Positions 50,538 to 58,092 of a DNA stretch of 59,587 nt are shown one piece after another. Each line of letters begins with the position of its first letter. Position 1 is the first letter of the stretch. Below the pieces are notes generated by a model, which worked only from the letters and a program-made list of their open reading frames with translations, had not been told where the DNA came from and did not search any database. The translations under genes were made by a program, and so were the position numbers. The stretch comes from CAZHAC01 sp964383855 (GTDB lineage Bacteria > Chloroflexota > Dormibacteria > Dormibacterales > Dormibacteraceae). The stretch covers positions 1 through 59,587 of the forward strand of contig CAYLIP010000006.1 in assembly GCA_964383855.1 (NCBI GenBank). The letters are read 5' to 3'.

Positions 50538-52162
50538 GCCGCCCTCCGGACCAGGAAGGGGCCGATGGCGAGCGCGTCGACGGGTGCCGAGCCGAAGCAC
50601 TCGAGAGCGTCCCGGACGTCGTCGACCATCGGCCGCCCCGCCGTGTTGAGGCTGGTGTTGACGACCACCGGCGTCCCCGTCAGCTCGGCGACCGCTTCGA
50701 GCATCCGCGCCACCAGGGGCTCGGAGTCGCGGCTCACGGTCTGGATGCGCGCGCTGCCGTCGACATGGACGACGGCCGGGATCCGGTCCCGCCATTCCTC
50801 GCGGACGCGGTGCGTGAAGAGCATGTAGGGGCTCGGCAGCTGGCCCTCGAAGATCGCGGGCGCATGCTCTTCGAGGACCATCGGGGCCACCGGCCGGAAC
50901 TGCTCGCGACCCTTGATGTCGTTGAGCCGCGCCAGGTTCTCGGCACGGGACGGGTTGGCGAGCAGGCTCCGGTGCCCCAGCGCCCGCGGCCCGAATTCGG
51001 ACCGCCCCTGGAACCAGGCCACGACGCCGTTGCCCGCCACCACCTCCCCGGCCGCCTGCGCGACGTCGGCGGGCCGCTCGTAGGGGATCCGGGCGGTGAT
51101 CAGGGTCTTCTCCACCTCGGATTCGTCGAAGCTCCGGCCCAGCGCCGCCGTGGTCATCGGCTGGATCCGGTCTCCCATCTGGTGGGCGGCCTGGAGGGCC
51201 GCGCCCAGGGCGGTCCCGGAGTCCCCGGAGGCGGGCTGCACCCAGACCTCCTCGAACGGGCCTTCGCGAGCGATCCGGGCATTGGCCACGCAGTTGAGGG
51301 CGACGCCCCCGGCCAGGGTGAGGACACGCTCGCCGGTGCGGGCGTGAAGCCAGCGGGCCAGGTCGAGCAGCACCTCCTCGAGGCGAACCTGGACGGTCGC
51401 CGCCAGGTCGGCGTGCGCGCGGGTCCATTCCCCGCCGCGCCCGATCCGCGGGGCCATCTCCACCCAATCGAGCGGGCGGACCCGGAAGCCGCCGTCGGCG
51501 GTGGCCGTCACGGAATCGCGGAGGACGTCCAGCCAGGCCGGTCTGCCGTAGGCGGCGAGCGCCATCACCTTGTACTCGTCCGAGGAGCGAAGAAAGCCGA
51601 GGTGCTCGGTGACTTCCTCGTACATGAGGCCCAGGGAGTGCGGCAGGTCCTGCGTGGCCAGGATCTCCAGGTCGCCGTCGATGCAGCGCCCGGCCAGGTA
51701 GGAGGCCCGCTCGCCCCGGCCGTCCAGGACCATGACCGCGCTCGACGTGGCCGGCGCCGCCAGGCAGGCCGAGGCGGCATGGGCGACGTGGTGCGGGACG
51801 AACATGACCCTTCCGGGATCGAGCCCGGGCAGGGCGGTCTGGAGGAAGCGCGGCGCCCGGCTTGCGTAGAGGGTGCGCAGCCCTTCCCAGCCGTCGGCGG
51901 TCAGCTCGCCACCCGCCTGCGGGGCCAGGCCGGGGTCGTACGAGTAGGCCACCGCGTCCAGGTCGGACGCCGTCAGTCCGGCGGCCTCCAGGCACCAGGC
52001 CGCGGCCAGCTCGGGCAGCTCCCAGGTGGAGAAGGGCACCGGGCGCTTGCCATGCTTGCGCCGGCTGAAACGCTCCTCCTCGGCGGCGGCCACGATCTCG
52101 CCGTCAACGACGAGCGCGGCTGCCGAGTCGTGGAAGACAGCGTTGATACCAAGTACTTTCAT
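50534..52162 (-). CDS. NodU/CmcH-type carbamoyltransferase
   Basis: 542 residues. N-terminal Kae1-like domain with VLGINAVFHDSAAALVVDGE, EEERFSRRKHGKRPVP and HHVAHAASACLAAP (metal/ATP site); the C-terminal NodU domain has ALGHRSLLANPSRAE, GREQFRPVAPMVLEEHA and VNTSLNTAGRPMVDD. The family uses carbamoyl phosphate and ATP to put a carbamoyl group on a sugar hydroxyl. It is the first gene of the heptose operon, so a carbamoylated heptose or other sugar in the product is the natural guess. ATG at 52162. Confidence 0.92.
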   Translation of the reverse strand: MKVLGINAVFHDSAAALVVDGEIVAAAEEERFSRRKHGKRPVPFSTWELPELAAAWCLEAAGLTASDLDAVAYSYDPGLAPQAGGELTADGWEGLRTLYASRAPRFLQTALPGLDPGRVMFVPHHVAHAASACLAAPATSSAVMVLDGRGERASYLAGRCIDGDLEILATQDLPHSLGLMYEEVTEHLGFLRSSDEYKVMALAAYGRPAWLDVLRDSVTATADGGFRVRPLDWVEMAPRIGRGGEWTRAHADLAATVQVRLEEVLLDLARWLHARTGERVLTLAGGVALNCVANARIAREGPFEEVWVQPASGDSGTALGAALQAAHQMGDRIQPMTTAALGRSFDESEVEKTLITARIPYERPADVAQAAGEVVAGNGVVAWFQGRSEFGPRALGHRSLLANPSRAENLARLNDIKGREQFRPVAPMVLEEHAPAIFEGQLPSPYMLFTHRVREEWRDRIPAVVHVDGSARIQTVSRDSEPLVARMLEAVAELTGTPVVVNTSLNTAGRPMVDDVRDALECFGSAPVDALAIGPFLVRRAA

Positions 52163-52204
52163 TGGGATTTCTGGCCGGAAGTATTGACAGCCCCGGTGGG
52201 GGAA

Positions 52205-52245
52205 AACCTGTTATCTCGACACTACGCACAGTGAAGCAACAGGTT
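52205..52245. repeat. inverted repeat upstream of the carbamoyltransferase operon
   Basis: AACCTGTT (52205-52212) and AACAGGTT (52238-52245) are exact inverted copies 25 bp apart in the 131-bp gap between the heptose operon start and the second winged-helix gene. They could be half-sites of an operator looped by a dimeric regulator, perhaps one encoded next door. No T-tract follows, so it is not a plain terminator. A TTGACA lies nearby at 52184 on the plus strand. Confidence 0.4.
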
Positions 52246-52293
52246 CAGCAACAGAGCCGGCCGGTTTTTTGCGGCGCCGGCGGCCGCCGGCGG

Positions 52294-52836
52294 CTACGAA
52301 GACGGGCTGCCGGCGGCGTCGTCGTCGAAGAGGAGCGCATACCCGCGGGTCCGCTCGGCGACGATCCGGCAGGGTGCGCCCGCGGCCCGCATCTTGCGGC
52401 GCAGCCGGACCACGTACGTCCGCAGCTGCTCCTCGCAGAGATCGGCGTCCGGCCAGGCGCGGCTGACCAGGAGGCTTGGAGGGATGTGCTGGCCTGGGTG
52501 GTCGGCGAAGTGGCTCAGCAGCTGGTACTCGCGCGGCGTGAGCGCTGCCGTCCCGGTGCGGCCGGTCAGACGGCGGCTCACCGGCTCGACGGCGATGCCG
52601 GCGAGCTGGGCGTGGCGGTTGCGCCAGTAGGCGACCCGCGCCTCGACCCACTGCAGGGTGCGCCGGAGGCGCATCCTGGCCTCGTCGTCGCGAGCCCTCC
52701 GCAGCCGCCGGCGCCAGATTTCGCGCCTCTGCTCGTACAGCGTGATCCAGTGCTGGATCTCGACCGGGTCGCGGACACCCGGATCCTCGCCCGGGAGAAG
52801 CTCTTCGACCGGACCATCGAGGACCATGGCAACCAC
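52294..52836 (-). CDS. winged-helix regulator without receiver domain, N-terminal helical module (copy 2)
   Basis: 180 residues. Residues about 20-85 are a charged helical hairpin with HWITLYEQRREIWRRRLRRA and RVAYWRNRHAQLAGI. Residues about 90-170 are an OmpR/PhoB-type winged helix (LTPREYQLLSHFADHPGQHI, EEQLRTYVVRLRRKMRAAGA, TRGYALLF). There is no phospho-acceptor receiver domain, so the helical part probably senses or binds a partner. TAGCTT lies 9 nt before GTG 52836 (leaderless); ATG 52827 is an alternative start. It lies 23 bp after a paralogue and just before the carbamoyltransferase operon on the same strand. Confidence 0.8.
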   Translation of the reverse strand: MVAMVLDGPVEELLPGEDPGVRDPVEIQHWITLYEQRREIWRRRLRRARDDEARMRLRRTLQWVEARVAYWRNRHAQLAGIAVEPVSRRLTGRTGTAALTPREYQLLSHFADHPGQHIPPSLLVSRAWPDADLCEEQLRTYVVRLRRKMRAAGAPCRIVAERTRGYALLFDDDAAGSPSS

Positions 52837-52845
52837 CTGGACTCC

Positions 52846-52851
52846 AAGCTA
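52846..52851 (-). promoter_or_regulatory. -10 element of a leaderless promoter (TAGCTT)
   Basis: TAGCTT on the minus strand, 9 nt before GTG 52836 of the second winged-helix gene. It gives this gene its own transcript start within the 23-bp gap after its paralogue. Confidence 0.45.
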
Positions 52852-52859
52852 CCGAGGCG

Positions 52860-53423
52860 TCAAGCGAACACGAGCCGGTATCCCCGCCGGGAGCGCGTTT
52901 CCAGGCGGCACGGGAGCCCGGCTTCAGCCAGCTTCCGGCGCAGCCGCGTCACGTATGAGCGCACCTGCTCTGGCGCCAGGCTGCCGTCCTTCCAGGCCTC
53001 CACCAGCACCTCGCCCGAGGACACGTAGCGGTTGGGATTGCGGAGGAGGATCTCCAGCAGCTGGAGCTCACGCTGTGTGAGGTCGATGGTCGTGCCGTCG
53101 AAAACGATCGTGCGCGACGTGTGGTCGATGTCGATGCCGGCCAGCTGCCAGTGCCGCTCGCGCCAGAAGCGCAGCCGCGTCTCCACCTTCACGCGCTCGC
53201 CCTCCAGCATGGTCAGGTCCTCGGCCTCAACCTTGCGGCGCGCCGGCCGGGGCAGGTCGGCGGAGGCCTCGGTGACGCGCTCGAGGATGCGCTCCTTGAA
53301 ATCGAGCATCTGGGTGTAGATCGAAACCCAGTGCCGCGCATCCTCGACGTGCGTCGTCTCGGGGTTCTCGCCCTCCATCAGGGAGCCGCCGGCCGGGCTG
53401 CCGGTTGACACCTTCACACTCAC
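52860..53423 (-). CDS. winged-helix regulator without receiver domain, N-terminal helical module (copy 1)
   Basis: 187 residues. Residues about 28-98 hold the helical module (HWVSIYTQMLDFKERILERV, then RVKVETRLRFWRERHWQLAG). The OmpR/PhoB-type winged helix is at about 103-185 with IDLTQRELQLLEILLRNPNR, APEQVRSYVTRLRRKLAEAG and RSRRGYRLVF. No receiver domain. TAAGCT lies 8 nt before the GTG start at 53423 (leaderless layout). The tandem arrangement with a diverged copy suggests local duplication. Target genes are unknown; the adjacent glycan operon is a candidate. Confidence 0.82.
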   Translation of the reverse strand: MSVKVSTGSPAGGSLMEGENPETTHVEDARHWVSIYTQMLDFKERILERVTEASADLPRPARRKVEAEDLTMLEGERVKVETRLRFWRERHWQLAGIDIDHTSRTIVFDGTTIDLTQRELQLLEILLRNPNRYVSSGEVLVEAWKDGSLAPEQVRSYVTRLRRKLAEAGLPCRLETRSRRGYRLVFA

Positions 53424-53431
53424 CTTTTCAG

Positions 53432-53437
53432 AGCTTA
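53432..53437 (-). promoter_or_regulatory. -10 element of a leaderless promoter (TAAGCT)
   Basis: TAAGCT on the minus strand, 8 nt before GTG 53423. Confidence 0.45.
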
Positions 53438-53486
53438 GGACTTGTCACCGAGACCGGCTCAGGACCGTCCGCCTGACCTCTCAGTG

Positions 53487-53573
53487 TCAGTGTCGCCGGC
53501 GGCGCACGAGCAGGAAGGCGCCGGCCAGGACGACAACCAGTGCCGCGATCAGCAGCAGGAGCGCGAGAGGCAT
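53487..53573 (-). CDS. 28-residue single-pass membrane microprotein
   Basis: ATG 53573 gives a 28-residue peptide: a hydrophobic helix MPLALLLLIAALVVVLAGAF followed by LLVRRRRH. The Arg tail should stay in the cytoplasm. TACTGT sits 10 nt before the ATG (leaderless layout), which favours translation from this internal ATG over a longer frame that starts at 53720. The function cannot be predicted; small membrane proteins of this kind often modulate larger complexes. Confidence 0.5.
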   Translation of the reverse strand: MPLALLLLIAALVVVLAGAFLLVRRRRH

Positions 53574-53740
53574 CAGGCAATCCACAGTACGCGGGCGTTC
53601 TGATTTGTCGAAAGGCGGTTCAAGCGCTCCGGCGATTGCGCCGGCGCTCGGAAAGGCGATGATCAGTACGCTGCGCGAGCGAGCATCGGCGGGACGGTAG
53701 CGGAATCGGGAGTGCGCCAACGGCGTTCAGGGAGGTAGCC

Positions 53741-54286
53741 ATGAGCAGCACCACCAGCACCACCTCGACAGGCAACGGGGTCACGCCGCGGGAGCGCGCG
53801 CGCCGCCCCGTCGCGGCGGGAACCTCGATCGGGCATGTTCACCTGAGGTCGGGTGACCTTGCCAAGGTCCGCCAGTTCTATGTCGACATCCTCGGCTTCG
53901 ACATCGTGGTCGAGATGCCGGACGCCCTCTTCCTCTCCGCCGGCGGCTACCACCACCACCTCGGCTTCAACACCTGGGAGTCCCGCGGCGGACCGCCGGC
54001 TCCCGCCGGCAGCACCGGCCTCTACCACATCGCGGTCCTCTACCCCACCCGGGCCGACCTGGGCGATGCCCTGCGCCGGCTGGCCGAGGCGCAGTGGCCG
54101 CTGGACGGATTCAACGACCACGGAACGCACGAGGCGATCTATCTGCGCGACGCCGAGGGCAACGGGGTCGAGCTGGCCTGGGACCGGCCCGTCGAGGACT
54201 GGCCGAGGGACGCCGAAGGCCACCTGACCTTCACCGGGCGCCGCATCGACCTCGAAGGGCTGCTGAAGGCCGGCCTCGAGGCCTAG
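53741..54286 (+). CDS. VOC (glyoxalase/extradiol dioxygenase-like) family protein
   Basis: 181 residues. After a Ser/Thr-rich N-terminus of about 25 residues there are two betaalphabetabetabeta modules: SIGHVHLRSGDLAKVRQFYV (first metal His), LGFDIVVEMPDALFLSAGGY with YHHHLGFNTW, then GLYHIAVLYPTRADLGDAL and GNGVELAWDRPVEDW (metal Glu). This is close to catechol 2,3-dioxygenase-like glyoxalases annotated in soil bacteria. The exact reaction is unknown. Strong GGAGG ribosome site before the ATG. Confidence 0.9.
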   Translation: MSSTTSTTSTGNGVTPRERARRPVAAGTSIGHVHLRSGDLAKVRQFYVDILGFDIVVEMPDALFLSAGGYHHHLGFNTWESRGGPPAPAGSTGLYHIAVLYPTRADLGDALRRLAEAQWPLDGFNDHGTHEAIYLRDAEGNGVELAWDRPVEDWPRDAEGHLTFTGRRIDLEGLLKAGLEA

Positions 54287-54323
54287 CCGGCGGCTCCCGC
54301 CGCCGGGCCGTTAGCGCCGCCGG

Positions 54324-54662
54324 TCAGCTGAGGCTGGAGAAGAGGACCGCGTTGTGGAGACTGACCAGCACGATGGCGACCGCGGTCACTCGGCAGCCGC
54401 TGAGAACGAAACGGTGCAGGAGCAGGCCGCCGCGGCTGCGGTGCGACCAGCGGTAGGTGAGCAGGAGCGCGGTGCCCGCGGCCCCGACCAGCAGGAGCTT
54501 GACCGCGGCCAGGGCGGCGACGCCGCCCGCGACCAGGACGCCGGCCGTCGTGGGCATCGCCTCCACCGCCCCCAGAGCCCGGTCGAGGGCCGTGGTCCCG
54601 AGGTCGCTCAGCTGAGCGATACCGAGCAGCGAAAGCCAGATTGCCTCCAGGCGGCCTGACAT
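54324..54662 (-). CDS. small membrane protein (DUF5658-like)
   Basis: 112 residues with three to four predicted membrane helices: LEAIWLSLLGIAQLSDLGTT, PTTAGVLVAGGVAALAAVKL plus LLVGAAGTALLLTYRW, and a last helix VTAVAIVLVSLHNAVLF. The spacing of a DLxTT segment and a conserved E before the second helix recalls DUF5658. ATG 54662 lies inside a palindrome (CTGACATGTCAG). Function unknown. Confidence 0.7.
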   Translation of the reverse strand: MSGRLEAIWLSLLGIAQLSDLGTTALDRALGAVEAMPTTAGVLVAGGVAALAAVKLLLVGAAGTALLLTYRWSHRSRGGLLLHRFVLSGCRVTAVAIVLVSLHNAVLFSSLS

Positions 54663-54772
54663 GTCAGCTCGCTGGCACGGCCTTGCGGAACACCGGCATG
54701 CTCCTTCGATTGTCCACCAATCCACGCCGCCGCGCCGCCCCTCCGTCTGGAGTGCCCGTCGACCGGCGGCAC

Positions 54773-54832
54773 AAGATCGACAAGTCCCAGGTCGACGAGT
54801 CGAAGATCGACGAGTCGAAGATCGACAATCGA
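54773..54832 (+). repeat. 15-bp tandem repeat, four copies
   Basis: Four near-identical 15-bp units (AAGATCGACAAGTCC, CAGGTCGACGAGTCG, AAGATCGACGAGTCG, AAGATCGACAATCGA) lie in the gap before the DUF72 gene. In one plus-strand frame they read as the pentapeptides KIDKS, QVDES, KIDES and KIDNR, but that frame is not that of DUF72. The TCGACGAGTCGA core is partly palindromic. Confidence 0.6.
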
Positions 54833-54836
54833 TCCG

Positions 54837-55835
54837 ATGAAGGGCAGCCACCACGACCCTGGACCGCAAGGCGCCGGCGAGCGGGCGCAGCGAGGCGCCG
54901 AGGGTGGCATCCGCGTCATCCGCGCTGGCCAGGGCGAGATCCGCTGCGGGACGGCGAGCTGGACCGATCCCACCATGACCGCGGCCGGCATCTTCTATCC
55001 GGCCGGCGCGGACGGCGCCGAGGAGCGGCTTCGCTACTACGCTTCACACTTCCCCCTGGTCGAGGTCGACGCGACCTACTACGCGCTTCCGCAGGAGCGG
55101 ATGGCGAAGGCCTGGGCCGAGCGGACGCCGGCCGACTTCGTCTTCGATATCAAGGCTCACGCCCTCATGACCGGCCAGGGCACCGAGGCGGCCAGGCTTC
55201 CCAAGGCGATCCGTGAGGCGCTTCCCGAGTCCCTGGCGGGCAAGAAGCGCATCTACGCCAAGGACCTTCCCGCGGACCTGGTGGAGGACGTCTACGGATA
55301 CTTTCGCGAGGCGCTGAGGCCACTCACCGACGCCGGCAAGCTGGGAGCCGTCTTCCTCCAATATCCGAAATGGGTCTTCCCCTCGAACGAAGCCCGGGAG
55401 GAGATCCTGAAGAGCCGCGACAGGCTCCAGCTCCCGGTTGCCGTGGAATTCAGGCACGGCTCCTGGTTCAACGAGAAGAACGCGGAGCGCACGATCCGCT
55501 TCCTGGAGGACAACCGGCTGCCCTACGTCGCCGTCGACGAGCCGCAGGGTTTCAAGTCGTCGGTGCCTCCCGTGGTCGTGCCCACCTCTCCCGAGCTCGC
55601 CGTCTTCCGCTTCCACGGCCGCAACGCCGACACCTGGGAGAAGCCCGACATCCCGCCCTCAGAGCGCTTCCGCTACCTCTACGACGAGGACGAGCTGGCC
55701 GACTGGGCGCCGCAGATCACGACCGTGGCGGGCAGGACCAGGCAGACCCACGTGGTGATGAACAACTGCTTCTCCAACTACGGCACCACCAATGCTCGGG
55801 AGATCGCGCGCCTGCTCGCCGAGTACCAGGCCTGA
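54837..55835 (+). CDS. DUF72 domain protein
   Basis: 332 residues. After a Gly/Gln-rich N-terminal segment of about 30 residues comes EIRCGTASWTDPTMTAAGIF with FYPAG and FPLVEVDATYYALP, the hallmark of DUF72 (TIM-barrel, YecE-like). Later QYPKWVFPSN, VAVEFRHGSWFNEKN, FRFHGRN and VMNNCFSNYGTTNA fit the family. No biochemical role is settled. ATG 54837 follows GACAAT with a 7-nt spacer. The 15-bp repeats lie directly upstream. Confidence 0.9.
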   Translation: MKGSHHDPGPQGAGERAQRGAEGGIRVIRAGQGEIRCGTASWTDPTMTAAGIFYPAGADGAEERLRYYASHFPLVEVDATYYALPQERMAKAWAERTPADFVFDIKAHALMTGQGTEAARLPKAIREALPESLAGKKRIYAKDLPADLVEDVYGYFREALRPLTDAGKLGAVFLQYPKWVFPSNEAREEILKSRDRLQLPVAVEFRHGSWFNEKNAERTIRFLEDNRLPYVAVDEPQGFKSSVPPVVVPTSPELAVFRFHGRNADTWEKPDIPPSERFRYLYDEDELADWAPQITTVAGRTRQTHVVMNNCFSNYGTTNAREIARLLAEYQA

Positions 55836-55865
55836 TCGAACGGCGGTACGCTGCCAGCCAGACGG

Positions 55866-56216
55866 ATGCGCTGGAAGGCGATCGGATTCGGCCGGATCGA
55901 GGTCGACGGCGTCCCCTTCGAGAGTGACGTCGTGATGGAGGGCGGCCGGCTCCGACGCCGCCGGAAGAAGCCCTCCAAGCAGTTTCGCGCCCGATTCGGG
56001 CACACCCCGGTTTCCCTGGAGGAGGAGATCCCGTGGAAGTGCGACCAGCTCGTCGTCGGCACCGGCATGGACGGCCGGCTGCCGGTGATGGACGAGGTCC
56101 GTGCTGAGGCCGACCGGCGCCGGGTCAAGCTCCTCGTGCTGCCGACGCCGGATGCCGTCGAGGTGCTCTCCCGCGCCGGGAAGCGCACCAACGCCATCGT
56201 GCACGTGACCTGCTGA
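55866..56216 (+). CDS. Mth938/NDUFAF3-like (DUF498) domain protein
   Basis: 116 residues. The sequence follows the Mth938 pattern almost throughout: GFGRIEVDGVPFESDVVMEG, FGHTPVSLEEEIPWKCDQLV, VGTGMDGRLPVMDEV, LVLPTPDAVEVL and the end TNAIVHVTC. The eukaryotic relative NDUFAF3 helps complex I assembly; the bacterial function is unknown. It lies between DUF72 and treT, 30 nt from each, all on the plus strand. Confidence 0.9.
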   Translation: MRWKAIGFGRIEVDGVPFESDVVMEGGRLRRRRKKPSKQFRARFGHTPVSLEEEIPWKCDQLVVGTGMDGRLPVMDEVRAEADRRRVKLLVLPTPDAVEVLSRAGKRTNAIVHVTC

Positions 56217-56233
56217 TCGGCGCCGCCTTGAGC

Positions 56234-56239
56234 TAGCCT
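56234..56239 (+). promoter_or_regulatory. -10 element of a leaderless promoter (TAGCCT)
   Basis: TAGCCT lies 8 nt before the treT GTG at 56248. The intervening GAAAGGA could also act as a weak ribosome site but is too close to the start. Confidence 0.4.
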
Positions 56240-56247
56240 CGAAAGGA

Positions 56248-57708
56248 GTGCAGCCGCCGACCGAGGACCAGGCCACGGCGTCCGCTCTCGCCCCCGTCCA
56301 CCTGGGTGCGCTGCCGATCGAGCGAATGGAGCCGGTGCTGCCGGCCGGCGAGTACTCGCAGCTGATGTCGGGAGCCCTGGCCGCGGCCACGCTGATGCAC
56401 GGCCGCGTGCTCTGGAACGTCAACTCGACGGCCCAGGGTGGCGGCGTGGCGGAGATGCTCAGGCCGCTGCTCTCCTACGCGCGAGGCGCCGGCGTTGACG
56501 CCCGCTGGTCGGTCATGCGCGGAAGCCCGGCGTTCTTCGACATCACCAAAAGGCTTCACAACCGGCTGCACGGATATGGCGGCGGGGGCGCCGAGCTCGG
56601 CGCGAAAGAGCGTGAGATATACGAGCGCACGTGCGCTGAGGCCGCGGCACGCCTCATACAGGCCGTCAGCCCGGTCGACGTGGTGATGCTGCACGACCCG
56701 CAGACGGCAGGCCTCGCCCCGATGCTCAGGCGCCACGGCGTGCCCGTGATCTGGCGATGCCATGTCGGCATCGACTCGGCGAACGAGGTGGCCAGGTCGG
56801 CGGTCGAATTCCTGCTCCCATACGTTCGCGACGCCGCCAGGACCGTCTTCTCGCGCCGCGCCTACATCTGGGAGGGTGTCGACCCCGCGCGGGCCCGGAT
56901 CATCGCGCCCTCGATCGACGCCTTCTCGCCCAAAAACGAGGAGCTCGAGCCCGACGTCGTGCGGGCGATCCTGGGCGCGGCCCACATCATCCCCATAGAG
57001 ACGCCGGCGCCGCCCATCTTCACCCGCACCGACGGGAGCCGGGGTCGCGTCGAGATGCGCGCGACCATGGTCGAGGACCAACGCCTGACGGAGGGAGACC
57101 GGTTCGTTCTCCAGGTCAGCCGGTGGGACCGGTTGAAGGACCCATTCGGAGTGATGACGGGGTTCAGCGAGCACGTGGACCACGCGCTCGACTGCCAGCT
57201 GGTGCTCGCCGGCCCGGCTCCGTCCGCGGTCGCGGACGACCCCGAGGCTGCCGGGGTGCTGGAGGAGATGAAGGCTGGGCGGCTCAAGCTGCCCCCTGAC
57301 CGCCGCGCCCGTGTCCATCTCGCGCTGCTGCCGATGGACGACGTGGAGGCCAACGCGGCGATCGTGAACGCGCTGCAGAGGCGGGCCACGATCGTGGTCC
57401 AGAAGAGCCTGGCCGAGGGCTTTGGGCTCACGGTCGCCGAGGCCATGTGGAAGGGCCGTCCGGTGGTCGCGAGCGCGGTCGGCGGCATCCTCGACCAGAT
57501 CGAGGACGGCGTGACGGGCATCCTCATCGACGCTCGCGATCTCGCTCGCTTCGGCTCCGCGCTCGAGGCCCTCCTCCGCGACCCGGAGCAGGCCGAGGCA
57601 ATGGGCAGGGCGGCGCACGAGCGCGTCCGCGCCGAGTACCTCACCTCCAGACACCTGCTGCAGTACCTGTCACTGCTGCAGGAGCTCCTGGCGGGCTGGG
57701 CAGGCTAG
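56248..57708 (+). CDS. treT: trehalose synthase, TreT-type glycosyltransferase (GT4)
   Basis: 486 residues from GTG 56248. RVLWNVNSTAQGGGVAEMLR with PLLSYARGAGVDARW is the TreT signature; FFDITKRLHNRLHG, VVMLHDPQTAGL, WRCHVGID and the donor-site blocks VSRWDRLKDPFGVMTGF and VVQKSLAEGFGLTVAEAMWK follow. TreT makes trehalose from NDP-glucose and glucose in one step. Trehalose as osmo- and desiccation protectant fits a soil organism. The stop overlaps the small minus-strand gene. Confidence 0.92.
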   Translation: MQPPTEDQATASALAPVHLGALPIERMEPVLPAGEYSQLMSGALAAATLMHGRVLWNVNSTAQGGGVAEMLRPLLSYARGAGVDARWSVMRGSPAFFDITKRLHNRLHGYGGGGAELGAKEREIYERTCAEAAARLIQAVSPVDVVMLHDPQTAGLAPMLRRHGVPVIWRCHVGIDSANEVARSAVEFLLPYVRDAARTVFSRRAYIWEGVDPARARIIAPSIDAFSPKNEELEPDVVRAILGAAHIIPIETPAPPIFTRTDGSRGRVEMRATMVEDQRLTEGDRFVLQVSRWDRLKDPFGVMTGFSEHVDHALDCQLVLAGPAPSAVADDPEAAGVLEEMKAGRLKLPPDRRARVHLALLPMDDVEANAAIVNALQRRATIVVQKSLAEGFGLTVAEAMWKGRPVVASAVGGILDQIEDGVTGILIDARDLARFGSALEALLRDPEQAEAMGRAAHERVRAEYLTSRHLLQYLSLLQELLAGWAG

Positions 57709-57911
57709 AGCCGCCAGCCTCCCAGGTTGGGCGCCGCGGTGCCGAGGTCGGCCTCGTCGGGCATGGCGCACAGGAGACGGTCGAGCAGCCTCGCCCAGCG
57801 CCCATCGCCGGCCCTTCGGGTCCGGGGGAGCACCGCGGCGCTGCTCGCAGCCGCCGCCGTCAGCGCCGGACGCGTCCACGCGGTGGTCGCCGCCATGTGG
57901 ATGCCGCCCAT
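57705..57911 (-). CDS. small hypothetical protein (doubtful)
   Basis: A 68-residue reading from ATG 57911 (MGGIHMAATTAWTRPALTAA...) ends in WARLLDRLLCAMPDEADLGT. It has an Ala-rich amphipathic N-terminus and a weak AGGCGG ribosome site. It overlaps the end of treT by 4 bp. There is no family resemblance, so it may not be a gene; I list it because nothing else explains this 380-bp stretch. Confidence 0.35.
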   Translation of the reverse strand: MGGIHMAATTAWTRPALTAAAASSAAVLPRTRRAGDGRWARLLDRLLCAMPDEADLGTAAPNLGGWRL

Positions 57912-58092
57912 GCCGCCTGAATCAACCCTGATCAACCGTTTCTGTCCCCACTCGCAAGAGTGCACTCAAGCCCGATGGTGCTTGGATTTTTCGATAGCAT
58001 GAAACCCGGACCCGGAAAGGTCAATAGGTTAGCGGCCGGTCGCTCCCTCTGCCGCTTGGGTTTTCCGATGGTCTCGGCCGGAGTCCCTGTGG

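Noticed and set aside
50538..51995. Upstream extension of the GT2-GmhB frame
   Set aside because: It runs in another frame through the conserved carbamoyltransferase gene and is Arg/Gly/Pro-rich without motifs. TTG 50537 in the TTGA overlap is the natural start.
52184..52189. TTGACA as a -35 box of a plus-strand promoter
   Set aside because: No plus-strand gene follows within 1.5 kb and no convincing -10 element lies 16-18 bp downstream.
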